Source: an uncultured Lachnospiraceae bacterium (GTDB lineage Bacteria > Bacillota > Clostridia > Lachnospirales > Lachnospiraceae). From it: DNA of 40,095 nt. This document shows, piece after piece, positions 31,733 through 39,208 of the stretch (positions within the stretch are counted from its first letter, which is position 1; each line of letters opens with the position of its first letter). The position numbers were made by a program, and so were the translations under genes. The stretch covers positions 1 through 40,095 of the forward strand of contig CAMWWJ010000001.1 in the NCBI GenBank assembly GCA_947177925.1, written 5' to 3'. The notes under the pieces are model-generated. The model was not told the origin of the DNA. It worked only from the letters and a program-made list of their open reading frames with translations, and made no database searches.

Positions 31733-33022
31733 ATGTCACAGATATTGGAAAATCCAAGGGGAGGCTGCGTTCTGGCAGGAATCAATTCTGTTTTGGGCGC
31801 TTTGGAAAAGGTATGTCCCATACTTCATGCGGGACCAGGCTGCTGTATGCAGACATCAGCAGCAGAACAGGGACAGTCCGGGCATAAATCTTCGTGTTTT
31901 GTCAGCGGAGTATCACTGCCTTCCAGCAATATGCTGGAAAAAGAAGTGGTATTTGGCGGAACGGATAAACTTAGGACTACCATTCAGGGTGCGATTGATA
32001 TTATTGATGCAGATGCCTATTTTGTGCTGACAGGATGTACTGCGGGTATCATTGGGGATGATATTGTCAGTATCACACAGGAATTTCAGGATAAGGGGCA
32101 TGAAGTTTATCCCATTGATACACCGGGATTTGCAGGAGACAGCAACCTTGGTTATGAAATAGTTTGGAATACCATGATAGATCAGGTGATAGAAGAGGGG
32201 ATTCCGAAAGATGAGAAGCTTGTAAATATTTTCGGGATTGTTCCTTATCATGATCCATTCTGGAGCGGTACATTAGAAGAAATCGACCGCATTTTATCTT
32301 TGTTGGGACTAAAGGTCAACACCTTTTTTACAAAACATCAGGGAATTAATGATATTAAAAAATGCTCAGGTGCAGCTTTGAATATTATTGTGAATCCATG
32401 GCTGTGGAATGGACCGGCAAAAAAATTTGAAGAAAAGTTCGGTGTTCCAAGCATAAGGATTCCGGGATTGTTTGTGGGGGCAACAGATACTACAGCTTTT
32501 GTCAGAGAAGTTGCAAAGGCTCTTAGCTTAGATGATGAGCTGGTTGAAAAGGTAATTGCCGCAGAAGAGGACTATGTATATCACTATCTGGCGCAATCCA
32601 TAGGAGTGGTAAGCTGGAAACGGTTTGCGGTAGTTGCAGATGCAGGTAACGCAGTAGGAATCACGAGGTATCTGGCAAATGATTTCAGTTTTACTCCCGT
32701 ACTTGTGATTATATCGGAACCGATGTTCCGACAGGAGGACAAGGATAGAATTATTGCCCAGATTAACGATTTGGAGTATGCAGTACCGCCAAGGATAGTG
32801 TTTACAGCAGACCAATATGAGATTAACCAGGCTCTTTTAAATGAGGAAAAGGAGATAACTTTACTGATCGGAAGCAGCAATGAACGTGAGGTGGCATTGC
32901 AAAAAGAGATTCAGTTTATACTGGCATCTTTCCCGATGAATGAAAGACTGGTTTTCAACCGCACTTATGCAGGATATAGAGGCAGCTTGACATTTACGGA
33001 AGATTTGTATGATAATTTATAA
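31733..33022 (+). CDS. NifK-like nitrogenase-family beta subunit (pair 2)
   Basis: 429-residue NifK/NifN-superfamily protein. C12, C37/C38 (HAGPGCC) and C102 (TGCTAGIIGDD) match the beta-side P-cluster pattern, and 'MLEKEVVFGGTDKLRTTI' is the family motif. Additional cysteines C28 and C38 lie next to the cluster positions. ATG 31733 follows GGAGG in the end of the NifD-like gene; an in-frame start at 31691 would overlap that gene by 41 bases. It is homologous to the 17011 protein over its length, so the two pairs arose by duplication or by acquisition of related pairs. Confidence 0.85.
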   Translation: MSQILENPRGGCVLAGINSVLGALEKVCPILHAGPGCCMQTSAAEQGQSGHKSSCFVSGVSLPSSNMLEKEVVFGGTDKLRTTIQGAIDIIDADAYFVLTGCTAGIIGDDIVSITQEFQDKGHEVYPIDTPGFAGDSNLGYEIVWNTMIDQVIEEGIPKDEKLVNIFGIVPYHDPFWSGTLEEIDRILSLLGLKVNTFFTKHQGINDIKKCSGAALNIIVNPWLWNGPAKKFEEKFGVPSIRIPGLFVGATDTTAFVREVAKALSLDDELVEKVIAAEEDYVYHYLAQSIGVVSWKRFAVVADAGNAVGITRYLANDFSFTPVLVIISEPMFRQEDKDRIIAQINDLEYAVPPRIVFTADQYEINQALLNEEKEITLLIGSSNEREVALQKEIQFILASFPMNERLVFNRTYAGYRGSLTFTEDLYDNL

Positions 33023-33092
33023 GTGTTTTCGAGCCCGGTTCTAAACGGTTACAAAACAATGGTAAAAACAAGAAGAAAGAGGTAAAAGGATT

Positions 33093-33503
33093 ATGGCAGG
33101 TAAAGATTTAAAGAAATTACATCAATATTTAAAGGATGTGGGAACTTATTATTTAGCAACGGAAGATGGGGATACCCCGAGAGTCCGCCCATTTGGAACA
33201 GCGCTTTTGTTTGAGGATAAGATATATATTCTGACAGCAAAAGCTAAAAATGTATCCAGACAGATTGAGAAAAATCCCAAGTTTGAATTATCAGCTATGG
33301 ATAAAGATGACAGATGGATTCGTGTCTCAGGGGAATTGAAGGAAGACAACCGGATTGAGGTGCATCATGCAATATTAGAAGAATATCCGCATTTAAAGGA
33401 TTCTTACACTGCAGGAGATGATAATACGAATACATTATATTTTGATATTGATAGCGCTGTGATATATTCTTTCACAGAAGAACCGCAGGTCCTTGAGGTA
33501 TAG
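33093..33503 (+). CDS. Pyridoxamine 5'-phosphate oxidase-like flavin-binding protein
   Basis: 136-residue split-barrel protein of the PNPOx-like group: 'LKDVGTYYLATEDGDTPRVR', 'ILTAKAKNVSRQI', then 'WIRVSGELKEDN'. Small members of this family bind FMN or F420-like cofactors and are often annotated as general oxidoreductases; true PNP oxidase activity is not expected. It lies 70 bases after the second NifK-like gene and could be co-transcribed, possibly as an electron-transfer accessory, but this is weakly supported. Confidence 0.75.
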   Translation: MAGKDLKKLHQYLKDVGTYYLATEDGDTPRVRPFGTALLFEDKIYILTAKAKNVSRQIEKNPKFELSAMDKDDRWIRVSGELKEDNRIEVHHAILEEYPHLKDSYTAGDDNTNTLYFDIDSAVIYSFTEEPQVLEV

Positions 33504-33591
33504 CATGGAGGAAGGATATGTAATCAGGCAGGCAGCGATTCATGATTTAGAAAGGATTGCAGACTTGGAAAATTTATGTTTTCCTGAAAAA

Positions 33592-33625
33592 GAGGCAGGT
33601 TCATTTGAGCCTGCTCTTATTTTTT
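33592..33625 (+). terminator. Rho-independent terminator
   Basis: The 5' arm 33592-33602 and 3' arm 33607-33616 form a 10-bp stem with one bulged G and a 4-base loop, followed by TTATTTTTT. It ends the iscS-cysE-nifDK-like transcript inside the GNAT remnant. Confidence 0.75.
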
Positions 33626-33660
33626 ACAAATTCTTTGTAACCTTTTCGTATTTTCATTTG
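33624..33660 (+). promoter_or_regulatory. Palindrome and ECF-type -35 before the sigma gene
   Basis: TTACAAA and TTTGTAA (33624-33640) form a perfect 7-base inverted repeat with a TTC spacer. TGTAACC (33636-33642) resembles an ECF -35 element, which suggests autoregulation by the sigma factor at 33713. The -10 is not certain. Confidence 0.4.
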
Positions 33661-33712
33661 TATTATTAGTGAAAGGCTTTTCAAAAGAACAAAAGAATAA
33701 AGGAGCATGCTT

Positions 33713-34195
33713 ATGAAACCATCAGTAGAGCAGCTGATCGAAAAATATCGGAACAATCTTTATGTTATGGCTTTTAATGTATGCAAAAATACACAGGATG
33801 CCGAAGATGTTGTTCAAGATACATTCATTCAGTATTGGGCTCAGAAAAAAGAGTTTGAATCAGAGCAGCATATACGGGCATGGCTGATCAGAGTAGCAAT
33901 TAACAAGGCAAAAAACAAAAATAATACTTTTTTCAGGAGAAATTCTTTGCCACTGGAGGATTACATACAAACGTTGACCTTCGAGTCGGAGGAGTCCTCC
34001 GAGCTGTTTGAGGCGGTGATGAATTTACCAGAAAAGTATCGTATAGTGATTCATTTGTACTATTACGAGGATTATTCTGTAAATGAAATTGCGGCTATAT
34101 TGAAGCTGACGCAGAGTAATGTGAAAGTCAGATTGTCAAGGGGAAGATTGCTGCTTCGAAACACATTAAAGGAGGATTGGGAATATGACGAATAA
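33713..34195 (+). CDS. ECF-type RNA polymerase sigma factor
   Basis: 160-residue sigma-70 family protein with region 2 ('NLYVMAFNVCKNTQDAEDVV', 'QDTFIQYW') and region 4 ('LPEKYRIVIHLYYYEDYSVN', then 'EIAAILKLTQSNVKVRLSRG') and no region 1 or 3, the ECF architecture. ATG 33713 has AAAGGAG 7 bases upstream; 33707 would be too close. The stop overlaps the next gene, a membrane protein that probably acts as its anti-sigma factor. The signal sensed is unknown. Confidence 0.85.
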   Translation: MKPSVEQLIEKYRNNLYVMAFNVCKNTQDAEDVVQDTFIQYWAQKKEFESEQHIRAWLIRVAINKAKNKNNTFFRRNSLPLEDYIQTLTFESEESSELFEAVMNLPEKYRIVIHLYYYEDYSVNEIAAILKLTQSNVKVRLSRGRLLLRNTLKEDWEYDE

Positions 34196-34781
34196 AGAAA
34201 AATACAAAAAGGCATTTTCGGCAGTTTGCCCATCTAACGAATTTTCTTTGGAGGTAGAAAAAATGAAAAAAATAAATAAACAGAATATCTTTAAAACAAT
34301 GGCTGCTTCTATTGCGGTCTGCATGATATTTATGGCGAGCGCTACAGTTGCGTACGCTATGGATGTAGGCGGAATTCAGCGCACGATTCAGTTATGGATT
34401 CACGGAGATTGTACGAATGCGACTATTCAGTTTGACGGAGACGGAACTTATAGTATGGAGTATACGGATGCTGACGGAAATGAGAAGTTTATGGGTGGCG
34501 GCGGTGTTGCAATTGCAGATGACGGCAGTGAAATACCTTTATCAGAGGAAGAACTCATGGAGGAGCTGATGTCGCCGGACGTGGAATATAAAGAGGATGG
34601 TTCTGTTTGGGTTTATTGGATGGATCAGAAAATTGACATTACGGATAAATTTGAAGATGGTGTCTGCTATGTGAAACTGGTAAAGGGCAAAGAGACCTTG
34701 TATATGACGGTAAAATACAAAGGCGGTTATGCAACGGGCGATCATAAATATCCAGATCCTAAGGAGTGGATGGCCAATTAA
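34185..34781 (+). CDS. Membrane anti-sigma-like protein
   Basis: 198-residue protein: cytoplasmic N-terminus of about 35 residues, one transmembrane helix ('TMAASIAVCMIFMASATVAY', about 38-58) and an extracytoplasmic domain of about 140 residues. It overlaps the sigma gene by 11 bases, the arrangement of sigma/anti-sigma pairs. The short N-terminal region has no clear zinc-binding HxxxCxxC, so its sigma-binding mode is unclear. The outer domain is rich in Asp, Glu and Gly and may sense an envelope signal. Confidence 0.6.
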   Translation: MTNKEKYKKAFSAVCPSNEFSLEVEKMKKINKQNIFKTMAASIAVCMIFMASATVAYAMDVGGIQRTIQLWIHGDCTNATIQFDGDGTYSMEYTDADGNEKFMGGGGVAIADDGSEIPLSEEELMEELMSPDVEYKEDGSVWVYWMDQKIDITDKFEDGVCYVKLVKGKETLYMTVKYKGGYATGDHKYPDPKEWMAN

Positions 34782-34808
34782 AAATTGAATAGAGCTGGGC
34801 GCAAAAGA

Positions 34809-34842
34809 CTGTTTGCTCTTTGGTTAGGGCAGGCGGTTTTTT
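34809..34842 (+). terminator. Rho-independent terminator, second copy of the 44-base repeat
   Basis: CTGTTTGCTC (34809-34818) pairs with GGGCAGGCGG (34827-34836) with several G-U pairs, followed by six T. It terminates the sigma/anti-sigma operon. Positions 34814-34857 match 1640-1683 at 39 of 44 positions. Confidence 0.7.
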
Positions 34843-34901
34843 GCGTTCTGATACATACCCTTTCTAGTGGGATAACTGGAAATGAAAGGAGAGGATAGGC
34901 A

Positions 34902-35021
34902 ATGAGAGAAAATGAAAACGGGGTAATGGGGGACGGAGTGAAAAATATGTTGAATACCATATCAGGGATATATACTACAAACAACTCAAAGGTTCTTGTT
35001 GTAACTAGAAAAAGTAGATGA
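34902..35021 (+). CDS. Possible small protein of 39 residues
   Basis: A frame beginning MRENENGVMGDGVKN follows an AGGAGAGG segment. It has no recognised family and no hydrophobic segment. It lies in a low-information stretch between the terminator at 34842 and the AlbA_2 gene, so it may be spurious. Confidence 0.3.
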   Translation: MRENENGVMGDGVKNMLNTISGIYTTNNSKVLVVTRKSR

Positions 35022-35138
35022 TATAATATTTTTTAAGGTGTGAGTTGCGAAAGAAATTCTACAAGCTTTGGTGAGCTGATAACAACATGATTTGTTCTGT
35101 CAAACCAAATCCAGAGCATATAGTTTGGAACAATTGAC

Positions 35139-35270
35139 ATAATCAGAATTAGATGCAATTCTAGAAGAAGGACTTATGGCACCTGCCGGAATGAACCGTC
35201 AGGAGATTCATTTCAGATTGTCTTTCATATGGGACATAAGGCGGATAACAAGACACCGTATGAATACGAT
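35139..35270 (+). pseudogene. Nitroreductase remnant
   Basis: From 35139 the plus strand encodes 'SELDAILEEGLMAPAGMNRQ', which matches the FMN-binding N-terminal region of nitroreductases. There is no start codon, stops lie before and soon after, and later bases appear frame-shifted. Apart from this, 35022-35376 shows no gene. Confidence 0.5.
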
Positions 35271-35376
35271 TTTTAGAAACAGGTGACGATATTAGAATAG
35301 GTTCATGGACTAAAAATAAAATTAGTTCAAGATATAGTGGCATGGATACGATTTATTATAGAAAGCAGGTGGCATC

Positions 35377-36879
35377 ATGGTCAATAAAGAATATTTTGGA
35401 GAGGGCAAGAATATCGAATTTAAAAGAGAGATTCCGGGTAATCATGAGAAATTTCTTAAAGATATTATTGCTTTTTCCAATAGTACCGGTGGACAGGTTA
35501 TTCTAGGGATTGAAGACGAGACTGGTATCGTGTATGGAATTGGTGAACAGAGTCCATTTAAATTGTCGGATTCTATTTCAAATATGATTTCAGATGCGTG
35601 TACACCACAGATAGAGCCGGATATTTCTATCCAGACGTTAGAAGATAAGACACTTCTTGTTATTGACGTAGTGCCTGGTAAACTTAGACCTTATTATCTT
35701 GCGAGCAGGGGAAAGGAAACCAGTGCTTATATAAGAATCAATGGTACAAGCAGACCAGCCGATGCAAGAAAGTTACAGGAACTGGAGTTGGAAGGGCAAA
35801 ATATATCTTATGATACGCTTCAGGAGATTGGCAGTGAGTATGATGAAAAGAGGGCATTGAGTTTGTGCAAGAAGATGAAGCAGATTGCAATTGATTCCTG
35901 TGAGACAGAAGAAGAAAAACTTGCCGTGAAAGATATGACATTGGAAAAACTTCACGATTTTGGTGTCCTTTGCAGAGTGGGAAGAAATCCCTATCCAACA
36001 CATGCATTTGATTTACTGACGGATAACAGGAATAAAGCATCAAAGGTTCAGTGTGGCTTGTTTAAAGGAAAAACGAGAGATATATTCATTGATAAAAAGG
36101 AATTCAACGGACCAATTTATGAGCAGGTAGATGATGCTTATCATTTTGTCTTAAGACATATAAATATGGGAGCAGAGATTGAAGGGGAATACAGAAAAGA
36201 TGTGTATGAACTGCCAATATCTGCTATCAGAGAAATGATTGCAAATGCAGTTCTTCATAGAAGCTATCTCGATAAATCCTGTGTGCAGGTATGTCTTTAT
36301 GATGACAGGATGGAAGTTTCATCACCGGGTATGCTTTATGGCGGATTGGATTTGGAAACTGCAAAAGCAGGAAAGTCTACATGTAGAAATGAAGCTATAG
36401 CGGAAGCATTTCATTATATGCATATTGTAGAGGCGTGGGGAACCGGACTGCCAAGAATTATTAATCGGTGTAAAGAGTATGGATTGCCGGATCCACTATT
36501 TGAAGAATTTGGCGATGGTTTTAAGGTCACAATCTTCAGAAAAGTAAGCAATGCTCCAGAAAAAGTAAGCAATGACTCTGGAAAAATAAGCAATGCTCTA
36601 GAAAAAGTAAGCAATGACTCTGGAAAAGTAAGCAGTGATTTTGAAAAATATTTTCCGCTATTTGAGGCGGCAGAAGTGACAGAAATATTCGTGCACAATA
36701 TTGAACAGGTATTTATTCATTGTGGAATTGGTGTACCATTTGGACAAGCGAATGTCATGAAATGGTTGAATTGTTCAAAATCTAAAGCAACGAATATTGT
36801 GAATGCAATGAAGAAAGCGAAGGTTATTAAGAAGGTTACCGGATTAGGACCGGGAAAGTATGAGTTTGTGGAAGTGTAG
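35377..36879 (+). CDS. AlbA_2-domain ATP-binding regulator (Schlafen-type AlbA_2 plus HATPase_c_4)
   Basis: 500-residue protein. The N-terminal AlbA_2 domain ('EGKNIEFKREIP', 'DIIAFSNSTGGQVILGIED') spans about residues 1-120. A C-terminal HATPase-like region (about 270-385) contains 'MIANAVLHRSYLDKSCVQVC', 'MEVSSPGMLYGGL' and 'AWGTGLPRI'. This layout is that of putative transcriptional regulators often mislabelled RecG-like. A tail of five near-identical heptads (about residues 388-423, of EKVSNDS type) links to a C-terminal winged-helix-like segment ('MKWLNCSKSKATNIVNAMKK'). It has a GCAGGTGG-type binding site and heads an accessory segment with a Fic gene. Confidence 0.8.
   Translation: MVNKEYFGEGKNIEFKREIPGNHEKFLKDIIAFSNSTGGQVILGIEDETGIVYGIGEQSPFKLSDSISNMISDACTPQIEPDISIQTLEDKTLLVIDVVPGKLRPYYLASRGKETSAYIRINGTSRPADARKLQELELEGQNISYDTLQEIGSEYDEKRALSLCKKMKQIAIDSCETEEEKLAVKDMTLEKLHDFGVLCRVGRNPYPTHAFDLLTDNRNKASKVQCGLFKGKTRDIFIDKKEFNGPIYEQVDDAYHFVLRHINMGAEIEGEYRKDVYELPISAIREMIANAVLHRSYLDKSCVQVCLYDDRMEVSSPGMLYGGLDLETAKAGKSTCRNEAIAEAFHYMHIVEAWGTGLPRIINRCKEYGLPDPLFEEFGDGFKVTIFRKVSNAPEKVSNDSGKISNALEKVSNDSGKVSSDFEKYFPLFEAAEVTEIFVHNIEQVFIHCGIGVPFGQANVMKWLNCSKSKATNIVNAMKKAKVIKKVTGLGPGKYEFVEV
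36538..36648 (+). repeat. In-frame tandem repeat encoding heptads
   Basis: Five 21-base units, in pairs of about 42 bases, encode consecutive heptads of the form EKVSNxx / GKxSNxx inside the AlbA_2 gene. Units differ by a few substitutions, so copy number may vary by slippage. Confidence 0.75.
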
Positions 36880-36890
36880 GGATATAGGAG

Positions 36891-37115
36891 ATGAATCCAA
36901 TTTTAAATTGGGTTGACAATAATTTTCCTATTGAAATCAAACAAAATAGTTTGATAATATTGCAAGTTCCTGCAGGAGCACAAGTAATTGATGGATTATT
37001 ATATAAAGATGAACTAAAAAATAAACAGGGCAAGGAGCAGAGAAATATTGTATATCAGTACTTAAAATCTGCACTTTTAAAGGATGTGCCAGCGCAAAAT
37101 GAGTATAAATTTTGA
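36891..37115 (+). CDS. Small hypothetical protein
   Basis: 74-residue protein, not recognised. It contains a beta-like 'NSLIILQVPAGAQVIDGLLY' stretch followed by a Lys/Gln-rich helix. It starts 11 bases after the AlbA_2 gene (AGGAG very close to the ATG) and its end overlaps the next short frame by 17 bases. It may be part of the same accessory operon as the Fic gene. Confidence 0.45.
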   Translation: MNPILNWVDNNFPIEIKQNSLIILQVPAGAQVIDGLLYKDELKNKQGKEQRNIVYQYLKSALLKDVPAQNEYKF

Positions 37116-37248
37116 TAGAAATGGTTCCCAAGTGATGTATGAAAGCTTTATAGGAGTCACTCCAGAAAATTTAATGAATAAAAAGGATGAATTCCAGGAT
37201 TATAGTCTGACATTAGAGGAGGTAATAAAAAGTATAATACAAGTATAG
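37099..37248 (+). CDS. Small protein upstream of Fic (possible antitoxin)
   Basis: 49-residue frame ending 13 bases before the Fic gene. It contains YSLTLEEV, which has the S-x3-E spacing of Fic-inhibiting helices but with Glu in place of the usual Gly/Asn. It overlaps the preceding small frame. It is not recognisably a VbhA-family antitoxin; the role is suggested only by size, motif spacing and location. Confidence 0.4.
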   Translation: MSINFDRNGSQVMYESFIGVTPENLMNKKDEFQDYSLTLEEVIKSIIQV

Positions 37249-37261
37249 AAGGGAAATAAAT

Positions 37262-37867
37262 ATGACACCTGAAAATAAATTAGGCATTATAGAGTCGACG
37301 GAGCTTGCACGAACCGAAGAGAAAATGAGCAAAAAGAAAGCTCTTGAATTGTTTGAAAGTGGTTATTTGGATAATTTAGAAGCTGGAACATATAAAACGC
37401 TTGCAGAAATTCATAAGTATCTGTTTGGTGAAATTTACAAGTTTGCAGGAAAATTGAGAAATGTGAATATTGCAAAAAGTAATTTCAGATTTGCACCGGT
37501 TATATATTTGCAGGCTGCTTTAGAAAATATAGATAAGATGCCACAATCTACTTTTGATGAAATTGTTGAAAAGTATGTTGAGATGAATGTGGCACATCCT
37601 TTCCGGGAAGGTAATGGCCGCAGTACGAGAATCTGGCTTGATCTTATTTTAAAAAAGGAAATAGGTCAAGTTATCGAATGGAGTAAAGTAGATAAAGATG
37701 ATTACCTTCTTGCAATGGAGAGAAGTCCAATCAGGGATGTTGAAATCAAACATCTTTTGAAGCAGGTTCTTACAGAAAAAATTAACGATAGAGAAGTATA
37801 TATGAAAGGTATTGACTATAGCTATTACTACGAGGGATATGCTGTTTATAAAATGGAAGAATTATAA
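37262..37867 (+). CDS. Fic-family protein (AMP-transferase fold)
   Basis: 201-residue Fic protein with the complete active-site motif HPFREGNGR (residues 112-120), in which His112 is the catalytic base. The N-terminal 'LGIIESTELARTEEKMSKKK' and 'IHKYLFGEIYKFAGKLRNVN' are typical of bacterial Fic enzymes that transfer AMP (or another nucleotide moiety) to target hydroxyls. A clear (S/T)xxxE(G/N) inhibitory helix is not seen within the protein, so an external inhibitor is expected; the 49-residue protein just upstream is a candidate. AGAAGGG precedes the ATG. Confidence 0.85.
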   Translation: MTPENKLGIIESTELARTEEKMSKKKALELFESGYLDNLEAGTYKTLAEIHKYLFGEIYKFAGKLRNVNIAKSNFRFAPVIYLQAALENIDKMPQSTFDEIVEKYVEMNVAHPFREGNGRSTRIWLDLILKKEIGQVIEWSKVDKDDYLLAMERSPIRDVEIKHLLKQVLTEKINDREVYMKGIDYSYYYEGYAVYKMEEL

Positions 37868-38000
37868 TTTTGTCGTTTGATAACTTCTGAGGGCGGTAGA
37901 AGTGAAATAAGAGGATTGCCGCTCCGTGTCATTCTCTGATACAAGGGATGAATTATGAAAACGGATAAGTTGACTGATGATGAAATTTATTTCAAAATGT

Positions 38001-38027
38001 GGTCATAAGAAGTAACCAAAAGAAGAA
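38001..38027 (+). repeat. 27-base direct repeat, copy 1
   Basis: The segment starting GGTCATAAGAAGTAACC is identical to 38333-38359. The two copies flank the 90-residue gene at 38044. The stretch 37868-38043 otherwise shows only a 17-codon frame at 37956-38009 and no recognisable gene. Confidence 0.85.
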
Positions 38028-38043
38028 AGGATGTGAAAATAAT

Positions 38044-38316
38044 ATGCACAATTATGCAATTCTTAGAAATAGCGGAGAATATACAATATTTCAATTTAAT
38101 AATCAAATAATCCGTTTTGTTACATCTTCCAAGTTAGAAAGATATACGAAAGTTATAGAGTGGGATCATGGATATTTGGTAGTGATGGCAAAGTACAGAA
38201 ATTTGGATGAAGTAGAGGAATATATTGACTTGATTCCGATACTTCAAAATCTATACTATGATACAGATGCTTTTTTAGAACCTATAAAGGAAGTGAGGAT
38301 TGAATATGCAGCTTGA
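38044..38316 (+). CDS. Small hypothetical protein between direct repeats
   Basis: 90-residue protein, not recognised. It begins 'MHNYAILRNSGEYTIFQFNN' and continues 'WDHGYLVVMAKYRNLDEVEE', a compact alpha/beta pattern common to short uncharacterised Firmicute proteins found near toxin-like genes. ATG 38044 follows AAAGGATG. The upstream repeat carries the ribosome binding region, so the gene plus one repeat forms a 332-base unit. Confidence 0.55.
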   Translation: MHNYAILRNSGEYTIFQFNNQIIRFVTSSKLERYTKVIEWDHGYLVVMAKYRNLDEVEEYIDLIPILQNLYYDTDAFLEPIKEVRIEYAA

Positions 38317-38332
38317 TATTAAAGATATTACT

Positions 38333-38359
38333 GGTCATAAGAAGTAACCAAAAGAAGAA
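38333..38359 (+). repeat. 27-base direct repeat, copy 2
   Basis: Identical to 38001-38027, same strand, 332 bases downstream. It ends one base before the -35 element of the larB promoter (TTGCCG at 38360-38365). Confidence 0.85.
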
Positions 38360-38389
38360 TTGCCGAAAAACTCTTTTATATAGTATAAT
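38360..38389 (+). promoter_or_regulatory. Promoter of larB-larE
   Basis: TTGCCG (38360-38365) and a perfect TATAAT (38384-38389) are separated by 18 bases. The leader of about 60 bases to larB contains no obvious hairpin terminator. Confidence 0.6.
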
Positions 38390-38454
38390 GAAAGAACTTC
38401 TTTATAAAATAATAAAAATTGTAAAGTTTAAAACCGTTAGGAAAGAGGCACAAA

Positions 38455-39207
38455 ATGGAAACCAGAGAAATCTTAGAACAAGTAAGAAACGGAAAGCTCA
38501 GCGTGGAGGAGGCAGAACGACATTTCAAAAAGCAGCCTTTTGAGGAATTAGGCTATGCAAAGCTGGATTCCCATAGAGAAGTCCGTTCCGGTTTCCCGGA
38601 AGTGATTTTTTGTAGCGGCAAGCCGGATGAATATCTGGTGTCCATCTACCAAAAGATGTATGAAGCAAATGGGGAAGTATTCGGTACAAGGGCAAATGCC
38701 CACCAGTTTGAAGCGGTAAAGACAGTGTTGCCCCAGATAACCTATGATGAGATATCCCATATCCTTAAGATAGAAAAAAAGGACAAGGAAAGAAGCGGGA
38801 AAATCGCTGTCTGCACCGCAGGGACAGCAGATATACCAGTGGCGGAGGAAGCTGCCCAGACAGCGGAATTTTTTGGAGCCTGTGTAGAACGGATTTATGA
38901 TATAGGGGTAAGCGGCATTCACAGGCTGTTCCAACGGTTGGACACCATACAGGAAGCCAATTGTATAGTGGCGGCTGCAGGCATGGAAGGAGCCCTTGCC
39001 AGTGTTTTGGGAGGACTTGTGGAAAAACCTGTCATTGCGGTTCCTACCTCCATAGGATATGGCGCCAGCCTGCATGGGCTGTCGGCTTTGCTGACTATGA
39101 TAAATTCCTGTGCCAACGGGATTGCGGTAGTAAATATCGACAACGGATACGGTGCGGGCTATATGGCGACACAGATTAACAGACTGGCTGTAAAAGGTAA
39201 GAAATAA
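38455..39207 (+). CDS. larB: LarB, nickel-pincer cofactor biosynthesis carboxylase/hydrolase
   Basis: 250-residue LarB. Diagnostic parts are 'ILEQVRNGKLSVEEAERHFK' at the start, 'VIFCSGKPDEYLVSIYQKMY', 'GKIAVCTAGTADIPVAEEAA', 'GVSGIHRLF' and the PurE-like 'MEGALASVLGGLVEKPVIAV' region. LarB carboxylates nicotinic acid adenine dinucleotide and hydrolyses it to a dicarboxylated mononucleotide, the first step of the nickel-pincer cofactor of lactate racemase and related enzymes. larE starts one base after the stop. larC is expected beyond the window. Confidence 0.92.
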   Translation: METREILEQVRNGKLSVEEAERHFKKQPFEELGYAKLDSHREVRSGFPEVIFCSGKPDEYLVSIYQKMYEANGEVFGTRANAHQFEAVKTVLPQITYDEISHILKIEKKDKERSGKIAVCTAGTADIPVAEEAAQTAEFFGACVERIYDIGVSGIHRLFQRLDTIQEANCIVAAAGMEGALASVLGGLVEKPVIAVPTSIGYGASLHGLSALLTMINSCANGIAVVNIDNGYGAGYMATQINRLAVKGKK

Positions 39208-39208
39208 T

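Larger units (their letters stand above)
33505..33669 (+). pseudogene. Truncated GNAT N-terminus
   Basis: The frame encodes 'YVIRQAAIHDLERIADLENL' and CFPEKEA, an acetyltransferase start like that of the 26195 gene, and then runs through a terminator hairpin into Phe/Tyr-rich nonsense before stopping. The rest of the domain is missing. The start overlaps nothing and lies 1 base after the PNPOx-like stop. Confidence 0.55.

Noticed and set aside
38001..38359. CRISPR-like repeats
   Set aside because: Only two copies, 332 bases apart with a coding gene between, and no cas genes.
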